64,000 nucleotides of DNA from contig NZ_CABWIB010000001.1 of NCBI RefSeq assembly GCF_902505095.1, positions 696,688 through 760,687 on the forward strand, in the 5' to 3' direction. This document shows, in pieces, positions 19,201 to 29,857 of the stretch. Position 1 is the first letter of the stretch; each line of letters starts with the position of its first letter. The stretch comes from Oceanivirga miroungae. Lineage in GTDB: Bacteria; Fusobacteriota; Fusobacteriia; Fusobacteriales; Leptotrichiaceae. The notes below the pieces were generated by a model that saw nothing but the letters and a program-made list of their open reading frames with translations, was not told where the DNA came from and made no database searches. The translations under genes were made by a program, and so were the position numbers.

Positions 19201-19739
19201 TATCAACACCAGTATTTGATGGTGCAACAGAAAAAGATGTTGAAGACAAACTAGAAGAAGCAGGATTTAGTAGAACTGGTAAAGTTAAACTAATAGATGG
19301 TAGAACTGGTGAGCCATTTGATAACTTAGTAACTGTTGGTAGAATGTATATGTTAAAACTACACCACTTAGTAGAAGATAAAATGCATGCTCGTGCAATT
19401 GGACCATATTCATTAGTAACTCAACAACCATTAGGTGGTAAAGCACAATTTGGTGGACAAAGATTAGGAGAAATGGAAGTTTGGGCATTAGAAGCATATG
19501 GTGCATCTAATGTATTACAAGAAATGTTAACTGTTAAATCAGATGATATAAACGGAAGAACTAAGACATATGAAGCTATAGTAAAAGGTCAAGCAATGCC
19601 AGAAGCTGAAGCTCCAGAGTCATTTAAAGTTCTTATGAAAGAATTCCAATCATTAGGATTAGATATTAATCTATACAGTAATGATGGAGAAAAAATTGAA
19701 TTAGATAATAATTTAGAATTACAAGGAGTCAGTAAATGA
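16281..19739 (+). CDS. rpoB: RNA polymerase beta subunit
   Basis: An 1152-residue beta subunit with all main blocks. The rifampicin pocket reads [20 protein letters not shown] followed by ISALGPGG. The residues equivalent to E. coli D516, H526 and S531 are the susceptible type, with S509 to G, N518 to S and I524 to L as background differences. The C-terminal [13 protein letters not shown] and [17 protein letters not shown] motifs are intact. No large lineage insertion is visible. AGGAGG precedes the ATG, and the stop overlaps rpoC by four bases (ATGA). Confidence 0.99.
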   Translation: MRKLVNRYSFGKVSDRGEMPNFLEFQLASYEDFLQSKVTPSQRENKGFEAIFRELFPIESGNGTLKLEYQYYEIHESEEPLNDELECKKRGKTYSGQLKVMLRLINNKTGEIQESLVHFGEIPLMTDKATFIINGAERVVVSQLHRAPGITFNKELDMQTGKDLFVGKIIPYKGTWLEFEVDKKDVLNVKIDRRKKVPATVFLKAVDFFKTNSEIMEEFFETKKISIEEVKKEYDKEELISVLQSKLQGSFIKDEFVNSETGEYELESGMQIDESVIEKLLSLGIDNVNYWEVKPEDIPIANSILNDVTNNSDEAIIEIYKKLRPGDLVTLESARTLIKPMFFNPQRYDLANVGRYKINKRLKLNLSDDDIVLAREDVIATIKYIKKLLGGEGKLDDIDNLSNRRVRGVGELLAIQIKGGIIKMSKMVREKMTTQDINTLTPQSLLNIKPLNALILEFFGSGQLSQFMDQSNPLSELTHKRRISALGPGGLSRDRAGFEVRDVHNSHYGRICPIETPEGPNIGLISSLSTYGKVNKYGFIETPYIVVKNGVADFNDIRYLGADEEEGLFIAQADTPTDKNGKLLTDPVCRYDDEIVTIDKNKVDLMDVSPKQLVSVSAGLIPFLEHDDANRALMGSNMQRQAVPLLQPEPPRVGTGLERKVAIDSGAVITSKATGTVTSVDAKKIIVTDSEGKEHLHRLLNFEKSNQSMCLHQKPIVDLNQEVTFGQILADGPSTAGGDLALGRNILMAFMPWEGYNYEDAILISERLRKDDVFTSLHIEEFDVEARTTKLGDEEITREIPNVSEEALRNLDERGVIRVGAYVKPDDILVGKVTPKGETEPPAEEKLLRAIFGDKAKDVRDTSLRLPHGVKGTVVEVLELSKENGDDLKAGVNKLFRIYIAEKRKITVGDKMSGRHGNKGIVSRILPVEDMPHLEDGTPVDICLNPLGVPSRMNIGQVLEVHLGLALGTLDEYISTPVFDGATEKDVEDKLEEAGFSRTGKVKLIDGRTGEPFDNLVTVGRMYMLKLHHLVEDKMHARAIGPYSLVTQQPLGGKAQFGGQRLGEMEVWALEAYGASNVLQEMLTVKSDDINGRTKTYEAIVKGQAMPEAEAPESFKVLMKEFQSLGLDINLYSNDGEKIELDNNLELQGVSK

Positions 19740-22700
19740 GTATAAGAGATTTTGATAGTATACAAATTAAGTTAGCTTCACCAGAAAAGATCTTAGAATG
19801 GTCAAATGGGGAAGTTACTAAAGCTGAAACAATAAATTATAGAACATTAAAACCTGAACCAAATGGACTTTTCTGTGAAAAAATATTTGGACCATCTAAA
19901 GACTATGAATGTGCTTGTGGTAAATACAAAAGATTAAAACATAAAGGTATAAAATGTGAAAGATGTGGTGTAGATGTTACTACATCAAAAGTAAGAAGAG
20001 AAAGAATGGGGCATATTGCTCTAGCTTCTCCTGTTGCTCATATTTGGTATTCTAAAGGAACTCCAAATAAAATGAGTATATTACTTGCAGTTTCTACAAA
20101 AGATTTAGAAGCTGTATTATACCACTCAAAATATATTGTAATACAAGGTGATGAAGAAAACCCTAATGGAACCATTATATCAAGTAGAGAATATGAAGGT
20201 TTAAGACAAAAAGGTGTTAAAATTGTTGCTAAAATGGGTGCTGAAGGGGTATTAGAACTTCTAAGACAAATTGATTTAGAGCAAATGGAAAAAGAATTAG
20301 ACCAAGAGCTAGAAGGTGCAAATTCAGCACAAAAAAGAAAGAAAATCGTAAAAAGATTAAAAATATTAAGAGATTTAATACAATCTGGAAATAGACCAGA
20401 ATGGATGATATTAACTAACTTACCAGTTATGCCAGCAGATTTAAGACCAATGGTACAATTAGATGGTGGACGTTTTGCAACTTCTGATTTAAATGACTTA
20501 TATAGAAGAGTAATAAATAGAAATGCAAGACTTAAAAAGTTAATTGAAATAAATGCTCCAGAAACAATGATAAAAAATGAAAAAAGAATGCTACAAGAAG
20601 CTGTTGACTGTTTAATAGATAACGGTAGAAGAGGGAAAGCAATTCTAAGTCAAAATAATAGAGAATTAAAATCTCTATCTTCAATCTTAAAAGGTAAACA
20701 AGGTAGATTTAGACAAAACTTACTAGGTAAACGTGTTGACTATTCAGGAAGATCTGTTATAGTAGTAGGTCCAAGTTTAAAGATGAATCAATGTGGTCTG
20801 CCTAAGAAAATGGCTTTAGAATTATACAAACCTTTCTTAATGAGAGAATTAGTTAAAACTGAACACGCAGCTAATATTAAAATAGCAAAAAGAATGGTTG
20901 AAGATGAAGATGAAGCAGTATGGGAATTAATAGATAAGGTTATTAAAAATCACCCAGTACTATTAAACCGTGCGCCAACTTTACATAGATTATCAATACA
21001 AGCATTTGAGCCAATATTAATAGAAGGTAAAGCTATTAGATTACATCCATTAGTATGTTCAGCATTTAATGCCGATTTTGATGGAGACCAAATGGCAGTT
21101 CACTTAGTATTAAGTCCAGAATCGCAAATGGAAGCAAAAATACTAATGTTATCTACTAACAACTTATTATCACCATCAAGTGGTAAACCAATTGCAGTTC
21201 CATCACAAGATATGGTAATGGGATGTTTCTATATGACTAAATCAAGAAAAGGTGAAAAAGGAGAAGGATTAAATTTCTCTACTAAAAATCAAATGATAAC
21301 TGCTTATCAAACTGGTAAAATAGACACACATGCATTAGCAAATGTTAGAATTGATGGTCAAATGATAGAAACAACACCAGGTAGATTAATATTCTCATTA
21401 ATGTTACCAAAAGAAGTTAGAGATTATAGTAAAACATATGGTAAAAAGCAAATAGCTGATTTAATAATGATGTTATACAAAAAATATGGTTCACAAAAAA
21501 CAAGTGAATTATTAGATAAAATAAAAGAATTTGGATATCACTACTCTACAATAGCAGGTGTTACTGTATCAGTATCTGACTTAGAAATACCACAAAGTAA
21601 GAAAAAACTACTAGAAGAAGCTGACAAAGCTGTTAAATTAGTTGATGAAGAATATAGAAGTGGTAAGATTATAAATGAAGAAAGATACAGAAGAACTGTT
21701 GAAATTTGGAGTAATGTAACAAATAAAGTAACAAATGACATGATGGACAACCTTGATGAGTTTAACCCAGTATACATGATGGCTACATCAGGAGCCCGTG
21801 GTAGTATTGCACAAATGAGACAATTAGGTGGAATGCGTGGATTAATGGCAGATACACAAGGAAGAATTATAGATAAACCAATTAAGGCAAACTTTAGAGA
21901 AGGTCTTACAGTATTAGATTACTTTATGAGTTCACATGGAGCTAGAAAAGGATCAGCAGATACAGCCTTAAGAACTGCCGATTCAGGATACTTAACAAGA
22001 AGATTAGTTGATATTTCTCATGAAGTAATAGTTAACAAAGAAGATTGTTTAGCATTTGAAGTAGGTATAAATGTTTCTCACTTAGTTGAAAACGGAGAAG
22101 TTATTGAAAAATTATCAGAACGTATTTATGGTAGACATTTAGCTAAGGATTTAGTAATTGCAGATAAAACTATAGCTAAATACAATGACTTAATTGATGA
22201 TGCATTATTAGCTAAAATAGAAGAATTAGGTATATCAGAAGTAATGGTAAGATCACCTCTAACATGTAAGTTAGAAAAAGGTGTTTGTAGAAAATGTTAC
22301 GGAATTGACTTATCTAATCACAAACCAATATTAAAAGGAGAAGCAGTAGGAGTTATTGCAGCTCAATCAATAGGAGAACCTGGTACACAGCTTACGATGA
22401 GAACTTTCCATACAGGAGGGGTAGCAACTGCAACAGCAGCACAAAGTTCATTTAAAGCAGATGTAGATGGTGAAATTAAATATATAGATGTTGTACTAAT
22501 AAAAGATACAAATAATGAATCTATAGTAGCAACACAAGGGGCTAAAGTAGAAATAGGTAAATATAGATATGAAGTTCCAAGTGGATCTAAATTAATGTTT
22601 GAAGATGGTGCTACAGTTAAAAAAGGTGATGTTATAGTAACATTTGACCCATACCAAACACCAATAATATCTACAGCTACAGGTAGAGTTAGATATAGAG

Positions 22701-23692
22701 ACATCTATATTAAAGAAAACTTTGATATTAAATATAATGTAATGGAAAAAATGGCAGTTAAACCTAGTGAAAATGCTGAAATTAATCCAAGAGCAATTAT
22801 ATATGATGATAATAATAAAAAGATAGCTGAACTTCCAATTCCTTATGGAGCATATTTAATGATAGATGACAATAAGAAAGTTAAATCTGGAGAAATTGTT
22901 GCTAAAATAATTAAAGAAGGGGAAGGAAATAAGGATATTACAGGAGGTCTACCTCGTGTACAAGAATTATTTGAAGCAAGAAATCCTAAAGGTAAAGCTA
23001 TATTATCTGAAGTTACAGGTCGTGTAATATTTAATGAAGACAGTAACAAAAGAGGTGCTAGAACAATATCAATAGTAGACCCTGAAACAGCAGAAGAAAT
23101 TAAACAATACAGTATTCAAGGGGGAGACAGATTAGTTGTTACTAACGAAATGCTTATTGAAAAAGGTGCTAAGATAACTGATGGACCTATATCACCACAT
23201 GATATTTTAAGAATAAAAGGTGAAGTATCTGCACAACAATTTATACTAGAATCTGTACAAGGTGTTTATAGAGGACAAGGTGTTACAGTTAATGATAAAC
23301 ATATAGAAATTATTGTAAGACAAATGTTCCAAAAAGTAAAAGTTGTTGATTCAGGAGATTCACTATATTTAGAAGATGAATTAATTGATAGAAGAATAGT
23401 TGAAAAAGAAAATGAATCACTAAAATTAAAAGGTAAAAAAGAAATTATATTTGAACCAATCATACAAGGTATAACAAAAGCAGCTGTAAACACAGAAAGC
23501 TTTATATCAGCATCTTCATTCCAAGAAACTACAAAAGTATTAGCTAATGCAGCTATAGAAGGAAAAGTAGATAGATTAGAAGGATTAAAAGAAAATGTAA
23601 TAATTGGTAAGAAAATACCTGGTGGAACTGGATTTAGAGATTATAAAGAAATTGAAATTGAAAAAAAAGTTGAAAGTGAAGAGACTGTTTAA
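19736..23692 (+). CDS. rpoC: RNA polymerase beta' subunit
   Basis: A 1318-residue beta' subunit. The N-terminal zinc finger is complete ([20 protein letters not shown]). The catalytic loop [12 protein letters not shown] holds the three magnesium-binding aspartates, and the second zinc cluster ([13 protein letters not shown]) is also present. The bridge helix and trigger loop region ([20 protein letters not shown]) are normal. Both structural zinc sites are kept here, unlike DnaG and L33 in this window. Its start overlaps rpoB. A 20-bp palindrome spans the stop codon. Confidence 0.99.
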   Translation: MSIRDFDSIQIKLASPEKILEWSNGEVTKAETINYRTLKPEPNGLFCEKIFGPSKDYECACGKYKRLKHKGIKCERCGVDVTTSKVRRERMGHIALASPVAHIWYSKGTPNKMSILLAVSTKDLEAVLYHSKYIVIQGDEENPNGTIISSREYEGLRQKGVKIVAKMGAEGVLELLRQIDLEQMEKELDQELEGANSAQKRKKIVKRLKILRDLIQSGNRPEWMILTNLPVMPADLRPMVQLDGGRFATSDLNDLYRRVINRNARLKKLIEINAPETMIKNEKRMLQEAVDCLIDNGRRGKAILSQNNRELKSLSSILKGKQGRFRQNLLGKRVDYSGRSVIVVGPSLKMNQCGLPKKMALELYKPFLMRELVKTEHAANIKIAKRMVEDEDEAVWELIDKVIKNHPVLLNRAPTLHRLSIQAFEPILIEGKAIRLHPLVCSAFNADFDGDQMAVHLVLSPESQMEAKILMLSTNNLLSPSSGKPIAVPSQDMVMGCFYMTKSRKGEKGEGLNFSTKNQMITAYQTGKIDTHALANVRIDGQMIETTPGRLIFSLMLPKEVRDYSKTYGKKQIADLIMMLYKKYGSQKTSELLDKIKEFGYHYSTIAGVTVSVSDLEIPQSKKKLLEEADKAVKLVDEEYRSGKIINEERYRRTVEIWSNVTNKVTNDMMDNLDEFNPVYMMATSGARGSIAQMRQLGGMRGLMADTQGRIIDKPIKANFREGLTVLDYFMSSHGARKGSADTALRTADSGYLTRRLVDISHEVIVNKEDCLAFEVGINVSHLVENGEVIEKLSERIYGRHLAKDLVIADKTIAKYNDLIDDALLAKIEELGISEVMVRSPLTCKLEKGVCRKCYGIDLSNHKPILKGEAVGVIAAQSIGEPGTQLTMRTFHTGGVATATAAQSSFKADVDGEIKYIDVVLIKDTNNESIVATQGAKVEIGKYRYEVPSGSKLMFEDGATVKKGDVIVTFDPYQTPIISTATGRVRYRDIYIKENFDIKYNVMEKMAVKPSENAEINPRAIIYDDNNKKIAELPIPYGAYLMIDDNKKVKSGEIVAKIIKEGEGNKDITGGLPRVQELFEARNPKGKAILSEVTGRVIFNEDSNKRGARTISIVDPETAEEIKQYSIQGGDRLVVTNEMLIEKGAKITDGPISPHDILRIKGEVSAQQFILESVQGVYRGQGVTVNDKHIEIIVRQMFQKVKVVDSGDSLYLEDELIDRRIVEKENESLKLKGKKEIIFEPIIQGITKAAVNTESFISASSFQETTKVLANAAIEGKVDRLEGLKENVIIGKKIPGGTGFRDYKEIEIEKKVESEETV

Positions 23693-23702
23693 TTAAACAG
23701 TC
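23683..23702 (+). repeat. Perfect 20-bp palindrome over the rpoC stop
   Basis: GACTGTTTAATTAAACAGTC is an exact inverted repeat (8-bp stem, AATT loop) that includes the TAA of rpoC. Only CCTAACTTTT follows, so it is a poor terminator. It could stabilise the rpoBC mRNA end, pause polymerase or weaken read-through into gmk. Confidence 0.7.
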
Positions 23703-23728
23703 CTAACTTTTCATAATTGGAGGAGAAA

Positions 23729-24292
23729 ATGAAGGGAAAATTATTTGTTGTTTCAGGGCCAAGCGGTAGTGGTAAGTCAACAATAACAAAGATAGTAAGA
23801 GATAAATTAAATATTCCTTTATCTATTTCAGCAACAAGTAGAAAATCCCGTCCAGGAGAAGTTAATGGCGTTGATTACTATTTTTTAACAGAAGAAGAAT
23901 TTTCTAAAAAAATAGAAAATAACGAATTTTTTGAATATGCAAATGTGCATGGAAATTATTATGGGACTTTAGTATCTGAAATTAATAGCAAATTAGATAA
24001 TGGGCAAGATGTAATACTAGAAATTGATGTACAAGGAGCAATTATTTCAAAAAATAAATATGATGATATTGTTTTAATTTTCTGTAAGACTGAAAATGAT
24101 GAAGTTTTAAGAAATAGACTTCTAGGTAGAAATACTGATTCAAATGAAGTAATTGAAAAAAGATTAAATAACGCTAAAAAAGAACTAGAATATGAAAAAT
24201 ATTATGATTATACAATAATAAATAAAAATCTAGATGATTCTGTTAATAAGCTAATTAAAATAATAAAAGGTGAATATAATGAAAAAGAATAA
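23729..24292 (+). CDS. gmk: Guanylate kinase
   Basis: Phosphorylates GMP to GDP with ATP. The 187-residue protein starts at ATG 23729, behind GGAGGAG. An upstream TTG in frame overlaps that ribosome-binding site and is rejected. The P-loop GPSGSGKST is near residues 9-17, and the GMP-binding region SRKSRPGEVNGVDYYF near 37-52 is canonical, as are the lid arginines (RNRLLGRNTDS). The gene overlaps rpoZ by 14 bases, the usual gmk-rpoZ pairing. Confidence 0.97.
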   Translation: MKGKLFVVSGPSGSGKSTITKIVRDKLNIPLSISATSRKSRPGEVNGVDYYFLTEEEFSKKIENNEFFEYANVHGNYYGTLVSEINSKLDNGQDVILEIDVQGAIISKNKYDDIVLIFCKTENDEVLRNRLLGRNTDSNEVIEKRLNNAKKELEYEKYYDYTIINKNLDDSVNKLIKIIKGEYNEKE

Positions 24293-24467
24293 TAAAAATA
24301 TAACAGTAGATGAATTATTAGAGGTATTTCCGAATAAATATGAGTTAGCAATAGCTTGTGGTAAAATTGCTAGATCTGAATATCTTGAAGGTGAAGAAAA
24401 ATACGTTGTAATGTATAAGGTCTTTAAAAAAATTATTGATAAAGAAGTTATAATAAAGGAATTATAG
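24279..24467 (+). CDS. rpoZ: RNA polymerase omega subunit
   Basis: A 62-residue omega subunit, which helps fold beta' and assemble polymerase. The conserved segment KYELAIACGKIARSEY corresponds to the family's R/KY-x-L-V-x-x-x-A-K-R-A-R block. I start it at ATG 24279, within gmk, with AGGTG upstream; an in-frame GTG nine bases earlier is less likely. The overlap with gmk implies translational coupling. Confidence 0.93.
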   Translation: MKKNNKNITVDELLEVFPNKYELAIACGKIARSEYLEGEEKYVVMYKVFKKIIDKEVIIKEL

Positions 24468-24480
24468 ATATAATTATAAT

Positions 24481-24508
24481 TTGACAAATTAAAAAAACAT
24501 AATAAAAT
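24481..24508 (+). promoter_or_regulatory. Promoter for dnaG-rpoD
   Basis: TTGACA, 16-base spacer, TAAAAT, located 13 bases after rpoZ and 19 bases before the dnaG ATG. Confidence 0.75.
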
Positions 24509-24526
24509 TAAAGTAGGAGTGTTACT

Positions 24527-26314
24527 ATGAAAATTAGAGATAAACTTTTAGAAAAAATAGATATAGTTGACTTTATTTCAAAGTATGTTGATTTATCTAA
24601 ATCAGGTTCTAATTATAAGGGTTTATCTCCATTTAAAGAGGAGAATACCCCTTCTTTTGTTGTAAGTCCATCTAAGAATATATTTAAAGATTTTAGTTCT
24701 AATAAAGGTGGAGATGCAATAAAATTTTATAGTTTAATAAAAAATATATCGTATAAAGATGCAATGCTAGAACTTGCAAAAGAATATGACATTAAGATTT
24801 CTAACTATGAAAATAAATATAATAAAAATAGCAAGTATTATGATTTATTAGATAGAGTTAATTTACATTTTAATAAAAATTTAGAAAAGAATGAAAAAGC
24901 ATTAGATTATCTTAAAAGTAGGTCATATAATGAGGATGATATAAGAAAATTTGGATTAGGCTATGCTAGTAAATCTTTTATTGATCTTTTAAATAATTTT
25001 GATAATGAAATATTGTTAGAATTAGGATTAATTACCAAAAAAGAAAACAAAGTATATGATAGCTTTATAGATAGGATAACGTTTCCTATATATAATCTAA
25101 ATAGAAAAATAGTAGGTTTTGGTGCAAGAATTTTAGAAGATAATGCTAATATGCCAAAGTATTTAAATTCGCAAGAAAGTATAATATTTAAAAAATCAAA
25201 TGAACTATTTGGTATATACGATTCAGGAGAAAAAATAAAAGAGTTTGACGCAGTTATTTTAGTAGAAGGTTTTTTTGATGTATTAAGATTGCATAAGAAT
25301 GCAATTGTAAATACAGTTGCTAGTCTTGGGACAAGTCTTAGCAATAATCAAGCCTATATGTTATCAAAATTAACTAAAAATATTGTAATAGCATATGATG
25401 ATGATACAGCTGGATTTAATGCTAAGATAAGAAGCATTAATATTTTAAATAGGTATGGCTTTAATATTAAAGTAATGTCACTAAATAAAATGGCAAAAGA
25501 CCCTGATGAGTTCATAACTAAATATGGCAAGGAAAAGTTTATTGAATTATTAAATGAATCTTGTGACGGATTTGATTTTCTATATGATTATTATTCAAAA
25601 AATTTGGATGTAAAAAAAACTGCATCTAAAATGGAAATAATAAATAAAATGCAAGATTATTTTTCGACAATATCAAACAAGATATATTTTGATATATATT
25701 TAAAAAGACTAAGTGAAAAGTTAGACTTAAGTATATCTAGCTTAAGTTATAATATTAAGTTTATAGATAAAAAAGAAAATATATATTTAGAAAATATAGA
25801 AAATGATAATAAAAGAAAAGTAAAAAAAACAAGAACTATATACGATAACATAGAAGAATTAGAAGAATATACTATGCTTTTATTGTATTATGATAAAAGC
25901 CTTATTAGAGACTATAAAAATTTTAATTTTTCTAATGAAAATGAAGAAATATTTAAAAAACTACTAGAGGAAAATACAAATATTAGAGAAATTTTAAATT
26001 ATGATTTTTTTAATAACGCAGAAGATAAAAATAAATTCTTTTATATTTTATCTAAAATTGATAAAAATGAAATAACTGACGATTTTAAATTTAGAGTATA
26101 TGTGGAGTGGGTTAGTAGGTATATGAAAAGCTCTTTGGATGATATATTAAATTTAGTGTATTCTTCCAATTTTGATAATATGTCAAAAGAAGAATACAAT
26201 AAGTATTTGGAATATAACAAGAAGCTAAAAAATCTAAAACTAGCCAAAAACATACACGATGTAAAAAAAATTTTTTACGAGTATTTAGAATACGAAGGTG
26301 AAAAAAAATTATAA
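24527..26314 (+). CDS. dnaG: DNA primase without zinc ligands
   Basis: Makes RNA primers for replication. The 595-residue protein keeps the order zinc-domain, TOPRIM catalytic domain and C-terminal helicase-binding region. TOPRIM residues are present (ILVEGFFDVL near 245-254, and AYDDDTAG near 288). In the N-terminal domain the CHC2 ligands are gone: GLSPFKEENTPSF has Ser34 and Lys37 in place of Cys and His, and KDFSSNKGGD has Asp55 and Ser58 in place of the two later cysteines. The fold-defining residues around them remain. It is followed by rpoD, as in the classical macromolecular synthesis operon. Confidence 0.95.
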   Translation: MKIRDKLLEKIDIVDFISKYVDLSKSGSNYKGLSPFKEENTPSFVVSPSKNIFKDFSSNKGGDAIKFYSLIKNISYKDAMLELAKEYDIKISNYENKYNKNSKYYDLLDRVNLHFNKNLEKNEKALDYLKSRSYNEDDIRKFGLGYASKSFIDLLNNFDNEILLELGLITKKENKVYDSFIDRITFPIYNLNRKIVGFGARILEDNANMPKYLNSQESIIFKKSNELFGIYDSGEKIKEFDAVILVEGFFDVLRLHKNAIVNTVASLGTSLSNNQAYMLSKLTKNIVIAYDDDTAGFNAKIRSINILNRYGFNIKVMSLNKMAKDPDEFITKYGKEKFIELLNESCDGFDFLYDYYSKNLDVKKTASKMEIINKMQDYFSTISNKIYFDIYLKRLSEKLDLSISSLSYNIKFIDKKENIYLENIENDNKRKVKKTRTIYDNIEELEEYTMLLLYYDKSLIRDYKNFNFSNENEEIFKKLLEENTNIREILNYDFFNNAEDKNKFFYILSKIDKNEITDDFKFRVYVEWVSRYMKSSLDDILNLVYSSNFDNMSKEEYNKYLEYNKKLKNLKLAKNIHDVKKIFYEYLEYEGEKKL

Positions 26315-26343
26315 TAACTTTTTGATAAGAGAAAGGGACTTGT

Positions 26344-27450
26344 ATGCCTGAGAATAAAACAGATTTAAAACAAGAATTATTCGAAGTATTAAAATTAGCT
26401 AAAAAAAATAAGGAGATAGATAAGTCTTATCTTGATGAAATTCTATTAAGTAAACTTGGTAAAGAAAAACTTAATAAATTTATCGATAAAATGAAGTCTA
26501 TGGGTATTAAGGTTAACTATGAAAAACCAGAAATAACTATTATACCCTATGAAAAAATAGATGACGAAGAAGTTCAAAAAATGTTAAGTGACGATATAAT
26601 GAAAATTGCAGAGCAGCTTGATGTTGATGAACCTATAAAGATGTACTTAAGAGAAATAGGAAATATTCCTTTATTAACTCATGAGGAAGAGATTGATTTA
26701 GCCCAAAAAGTTTTAGCTGGTGATGAGTACGCAAAAAATAAATTGATAGAGTCAAATCTAAGATTAGTTGTAAGTATTGCTAAAAAGCACACTAATAGAG
26801 GTCTTAAATTACTTGATTTAATACAAGAAGGAAATATGGGACTTATGAAGGCTGTTGAAAAATTTGAATATGAAAAGGGATTTAAATTTTCAACATATGC
26901 AACTTGGTGGATAAGACAAGCAATAACAAGAGCAATTGCTGATCAAGGTAGAACTATAAGAATACCAGTTCACATGATAGAAACTATAAACAAAATAAAA
27001 AAAGAAAGTAGATTAATACTACAAGAAACTGGAAAAGAACCAACAGCAGAGGAGTTAGCTAAAATACTAGAAATACCTATTGATAAAGTAAAAAGCATCT
27101 TGGAGATGAACCAAGATCCTATCTCACTAGAAACTCCAGTTGGAAGTGAAGAAGATAGTGAATTAGGAGATTTTGTTGAGGATGATAAATTCTTAAATCC
27201 ATATGCAGCAACAGAAAGAACTTTATTAAGAGAAAAATTAGAGGATATTTTAAAAGATGCCTTATCTGAACGTGAGGAACAAGTAATAAGACATAGATTT
27301 GGATTAGATGACGGAGCTCCAAAGACTTTAGAAGAAGTAGGTAAAATATTTAAAGTTACAAGAGAGCGTATAAGACAAATAGAAGTTAAGGCAATAAACA
27401 AATTAAAAGGTAAAAAATATACTGATAATTTAGAAAATTATAGAAAATAA
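26344..27450 (+). CDS. rpoD: Primary sigma factor (sigma-70/SigA)
   Basis: The housekeeping sigma factor, 368 residues. A reduced N-terminal region of about 90 residues precedes region 1.2 ([16 protein letters not shown]). Region 2 holds the standard core and -10 recognition segment ([17 protein letters not shown]). Region 3 follows, and region 4.2 has the helix-turn-helix [20 protein letters not shown] for -35 contact. All recognition residues are consensus, which fits the TTGACA/TATAAT promoters seen throughout the window. It is cotranscribed with dnaG. Confidence 0.97.
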   Translation: MPENKTDLKQELFEVLKLAKKNKEIDKSYLDEILLSKLGKEKLNKFIDKMKSMGIKVNYEKPEITIIPYEKIDDEEVQKMLSDDIMKIAEQLDVDEPIKMYLREIGNIPLLTHEEEIDLAQKVLAGDEYAKNKLIESNLRLVVSIAKKHTNRGLKLLDLIQEGNMGLMKAVEKFEYEKGFKFSTYATWWIRQAITRAIADQGRTIRIPVHMIETINKIKKESRLILQETGKEPTAEELAKILEIPIDKVKSILEMNQDPISLETPVGSEEDSELGDFVEDDKFLNPYAATERTLLREKLEDILKDALSEREEQVIRHRFGLDDGAPKTLEEVGKIFKVTRERIRQIEVKAINKLKGKKYTDNLENYRK

Positions 27451-27461
27451 AAGGAGGATAT

Positions 27462-29273
27462 ATGTTAAAACAATTAAAACTTATATCTATATTCGTTTTA
27501 AGTGTATTTACAATATCATGTTCTACTACTAGTGAACAATATTTTAAAAGAGGCGAATATATAAATGCCATAAAAACAGCTGATGTTGAATTAGCAAAAG
27601 TAAAAGACAATAATGAAAAAAATGAGCTAATAAGTAGAGTAAATACAATTATTTCTATCTATGAAAATAACTATAATTTAGCAAATACTAACTATTCAAT
27701 AGCAGAATCAAGCTTTAATTTATTTAAATTATTACATACTATTGAAGATAATAAGCAGGTTTTAGTTAATACAAACATACAAAAAAAATATAATGCTATT
27801 GATATACTAGAAAAGTCAATAAAATATACTAAACTTTATTCAAAGGAAAATAATAGTTTAGATTCATTATACATATTACTATCTAAACTTAAAGATGAAA
27901 AGTTAATGGGAACTAAATATCTTGGGGTCTATCAAAACTATAGTAAGTATGTTGCTGATAAATACTATGAACTAGCAGTTTTTTATGAAGGTTCAAATAA
28001 TTTAGAAATGGCATTAGAAAATTATATAAAGGTAAATGATTCTTATGAAGATTTTGATAGAAATTATAGAAATTCGTCAAATAAAATATATGAAATTAAA
28101 ATGACAATAGATCTAAATGATGCTAACAAGCTAGTTAAAAAAGCTAATGAATATTATTTAGCAGGAAATATAGAAAAATCAATTTCTTTATATAAAGAAG
28201 CAGTAAGTATATATTCAAGATATAATCTAGATGAAAAAGCGGATATCTATAGAGCTATTGTGAAAAGACTTACAAGAGAGTTAGATTTAAAGACTGCTAG
28301 AAAATATTATGATGAGGCTGTTAATTACTACAACTTAAAATCATATAAATATGCTTTAGAAAGATTTAAAGATTCATATAAACTATATGATAAATATGAT
28401 GACAATGACATGAAAAAATTAATAGAAGGTTATTTAGAAGTAGTTAATTTTAAAATAAAAGAAGAAAAAGCTAAATATCTATTTGATAGAGGAGTCAACT
28501 TATATACAAACGGTGAATATGAAAATGCAAAGTATAATTTTAATGAATCAAAAAAACTATATATTTCATTTTCTAACCTAGAAATGCTAAAAAAAATTGA
28601 TCTATATCTAAATGCAATAGAAAATAAGATGAATACAAAAAATGTAGATGGAGAAAAGCTACTAGAAAATGCTAAGCAGTATTTAAATAAGGCTGTTATT
28701 GAGAGAAATGAATATAAAGTAAATGAATATTATGAAAAAGCCTTAGATAATCTTAATGCAATAATTAAATTAAATTTATTACCAAATAAGATTGATGAGA
28801 TAAATTCATATATTAAATATATAAAGAGAAATAAAAATATAAGTCCAAATAATTTATTATATAATAAGTACTTTAATAATGGATTAGAATATAAAAAGGA
28901 AGCTGAAAAGTATATAGATGTTGAAAAAACAAACTACTATTATACATTAGCATATGAAAATTTTGAAAAAGCACTAGAAAATGCTACAACAAAAAAGGAA
29001 AAAGATGATGCAAGTAGATATGTGAAGTTAATAAAAAAATTTATAATCATTAAAGAGGAAGATATTAATTTATATAATCTATATTATGAAAAAGCTATGA
29101 AAGATCTTAATGATTCAAAATACACATATATTGTATCAAATAGAGATGAGATGTATAAAAGCGCAATAAAGAATCTAAATGAAGCTAAAAAATACACAAA
29201 TGACTATAATTTAATAAATAAATTAAATTCTATGATAAAAGAAATTGAATCTAGAATAACATTTAAATTCTAA
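27462..29273 (+). CDS. Lipoprotein with TPR-like repeats, unknown function
   Basis: A 603-residue exported protein. The N-terminus MLKQLKLISIFVLSVFTISC is a lipoprotein-type signal with the acylated Cys at residue 20. The rest is helical with repeated Y-x-x-A-x-x-x-Y/F units resembling tetratricopeptide repeats, for example near YLAGNIEKSISLYKEAV, YNLKSYKYALERFKDSY and YTNGEYENAKYNFNESK. Such solenoids usually scaffold protein complexes at the membrane. It starts 11 bases after rpoD with AAGGAGG and ends at a terminator, so it is cotranscribed with dnaG-rpoD. I do not recognise a named family. Confidence 0.85.
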   Translation: MLKQLKLISIFVLSVFTISCSTTSEQYFKRGEYINAIKTADVELAKVKDNNEKNELISRVNTIISIYENNYNLANTNYSIAESSFNLFKLLHTIEDNKQVLVNTNIQKKYNAIDILEKSIKYTKLYSKENNSLDSLYILLSKLKDEKLMGTKYLGVYQNYSKYVADKYYELAVFYEGSNNLEMALENYIKVNDSYEDFDRNYRNSSNKIYEIKMTIDLNDANKLVKKANEYYLAGNIEKSISLYKEAVSIYSRYNLDEKADIYRAIVKRLTRELDLKTARKYYDEAVNYYNLKSYKYALERFKDSYKLYDKYDDNDMKKLIEGYLEVVNFKIKEEKAKYLFDRGVNLYTNGEYENAKYNFNESKKLYISFSNLEMLKKIDLYLNAIENKMNTKNVDGEKLLENAKQYLNKAVIERNEYKVNEYYEKALDNLNAIIKLNLLPNKIDEINSYIKYIKRNKNISPNNLLYNKYFNNGLEYKKEAEKYIDVEKTNYYYTLAYENFEKALENATTKKEKDDASRYVKLIKKFIIIKEEDINLYNLYYEKAMKDLNDSKYTYIVSNRDEMYKSAIKNLNEAKKYTNDYNLINKLNSMIKEIESRITFKF

Positions 29274-29282
29274 AATTAGGTG

Positions 29283-29309
29283 AAATGAGTTTATGCTCAT
29301 TTTTTTTTT
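29283..29309 (+). terminator. Rho-independent terminator after lipoprotein gene
   Basis: AAATGAG / CTCATTT, 7-bp stem, 6-base loop, then a run of T residues. Confidence 0.88.
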
Positions 29310-29329
29310 GCTGAAAAATAAAAAAAAAC

Positions 29330-29358
29330 TTGCATTTATGCGAAAAAAGGAGTATAAA
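29330..29358 (+). promoter_or_regulatory. Promoter for mraZ-rsmH-ftsL
   Basis: TTGCAT, 17-base spacer, TATAAA. The expected transcription start near 29365 falls just before the four MraZ boxes. Confidence 0.75.
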
Positions 29359-29368
29359 TATATTAGAA

Positions 29369-29408
29369 GTGGGGAATTGTGGTAAATTGTGGTAGAAGGT
29401 GGTGAATT
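29369..29408 (+). promoter_or_regulatory. Four tandem 10-bp MraZ boxes
   Basis: Four units in exact 10-base register: GTGGGGAATT, GTGGTAAATT, GTGGTAGAAG, GTGGTGAATT, ending at the base before the mraZ ATG. MraZ proteins bind arrays of short G-rich repeats, about one helical turn apart, between their own promoter and start codon. Placement between a good promoter and mraZ supports autoregulation. The third unit departs to GAAG so that, with the fourth, it forms AAGGTGG, the ribosome-binding site. Confidence 0.85.
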
Positions 29409-29843
29409 ATGAATACTTTTAAAGGAAAATATGAATGTAAAATGGACTCAAAAGGTAGAATAATAATACCATCTAAATTTAGAGAAGAATTAACAAAAAA
29501 TAATAATAGTTTTGTAATAACTCGTAGCTTAGATAACGCAATTGATATATTTCCATATGAAGCTTGGGAAAAATATGATGAAAAAATATCTAGATTAAGC
29601 GATTTTAACCCTAAACAAAGAGCTGTAAAAAGATTTTTAACACATGATGCAACTAGTGTAGAATGTGATGCACAAGGAAGAATTAATATACCAAAAACAC
29701 TAATTGAACACGCAAATCTTAAAAAAAATATTTTAGTAGCTGGGTACGGAGATAGAATCCAAATCTGGGATAAAGAAACATATGATGAAATTTTATTAAA
29801 AGATTTAGAAATAATGAACGATCTAGAATTAGATATACTGTAG
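29409..29843 (+). CDS. mraZ: Transcriptional regulator MraZ
   Basis: A 144-residue double-AbrB-like DNA-binding protein that heads the division and cell-wall cluster and represses it in studied bacteria. Both half-domains show the family's signature: SKGRIIIPSKFREEL near residues 14-28 and AQGRINIPKTLIEHA near 85-99. It sits directly behind four box repeats that are probably its own operator. A GGAAGG-type site precedes rsmH 14 bases downstream. Confidence 0.96.
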   Translation: MNTFKGKYECKMDSKGRIIIPSKFREELTKNNNSFVITRSLDNAIDIFPYEAWEKYDEKISRLSDFNPKQRAVKRFLTHDATSVECDAQGRINIPKTLIEHANLKKNILVAGYGDRIQIWDKETYDEILLKDLEIMNDLELDIL

Positions 29844-29857
29844 GAAGGTGATAATTT

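Noticed and set aside
18967-19227. Reverse-strand open frames inside rpoB, rpoC and other long genes
   Set aside because: Leu/Ile/His-rich shadow frames caused by A+T-rich codons on the other strand, with no ribosome-binding sites of their own.
29369-29408. Short tandem repeat as a phase-variation tract
   Set aside because: Units are imperfect and spaced like MraZ boxes, and the array lies outside the coding frame; operator function is the simpler reading.
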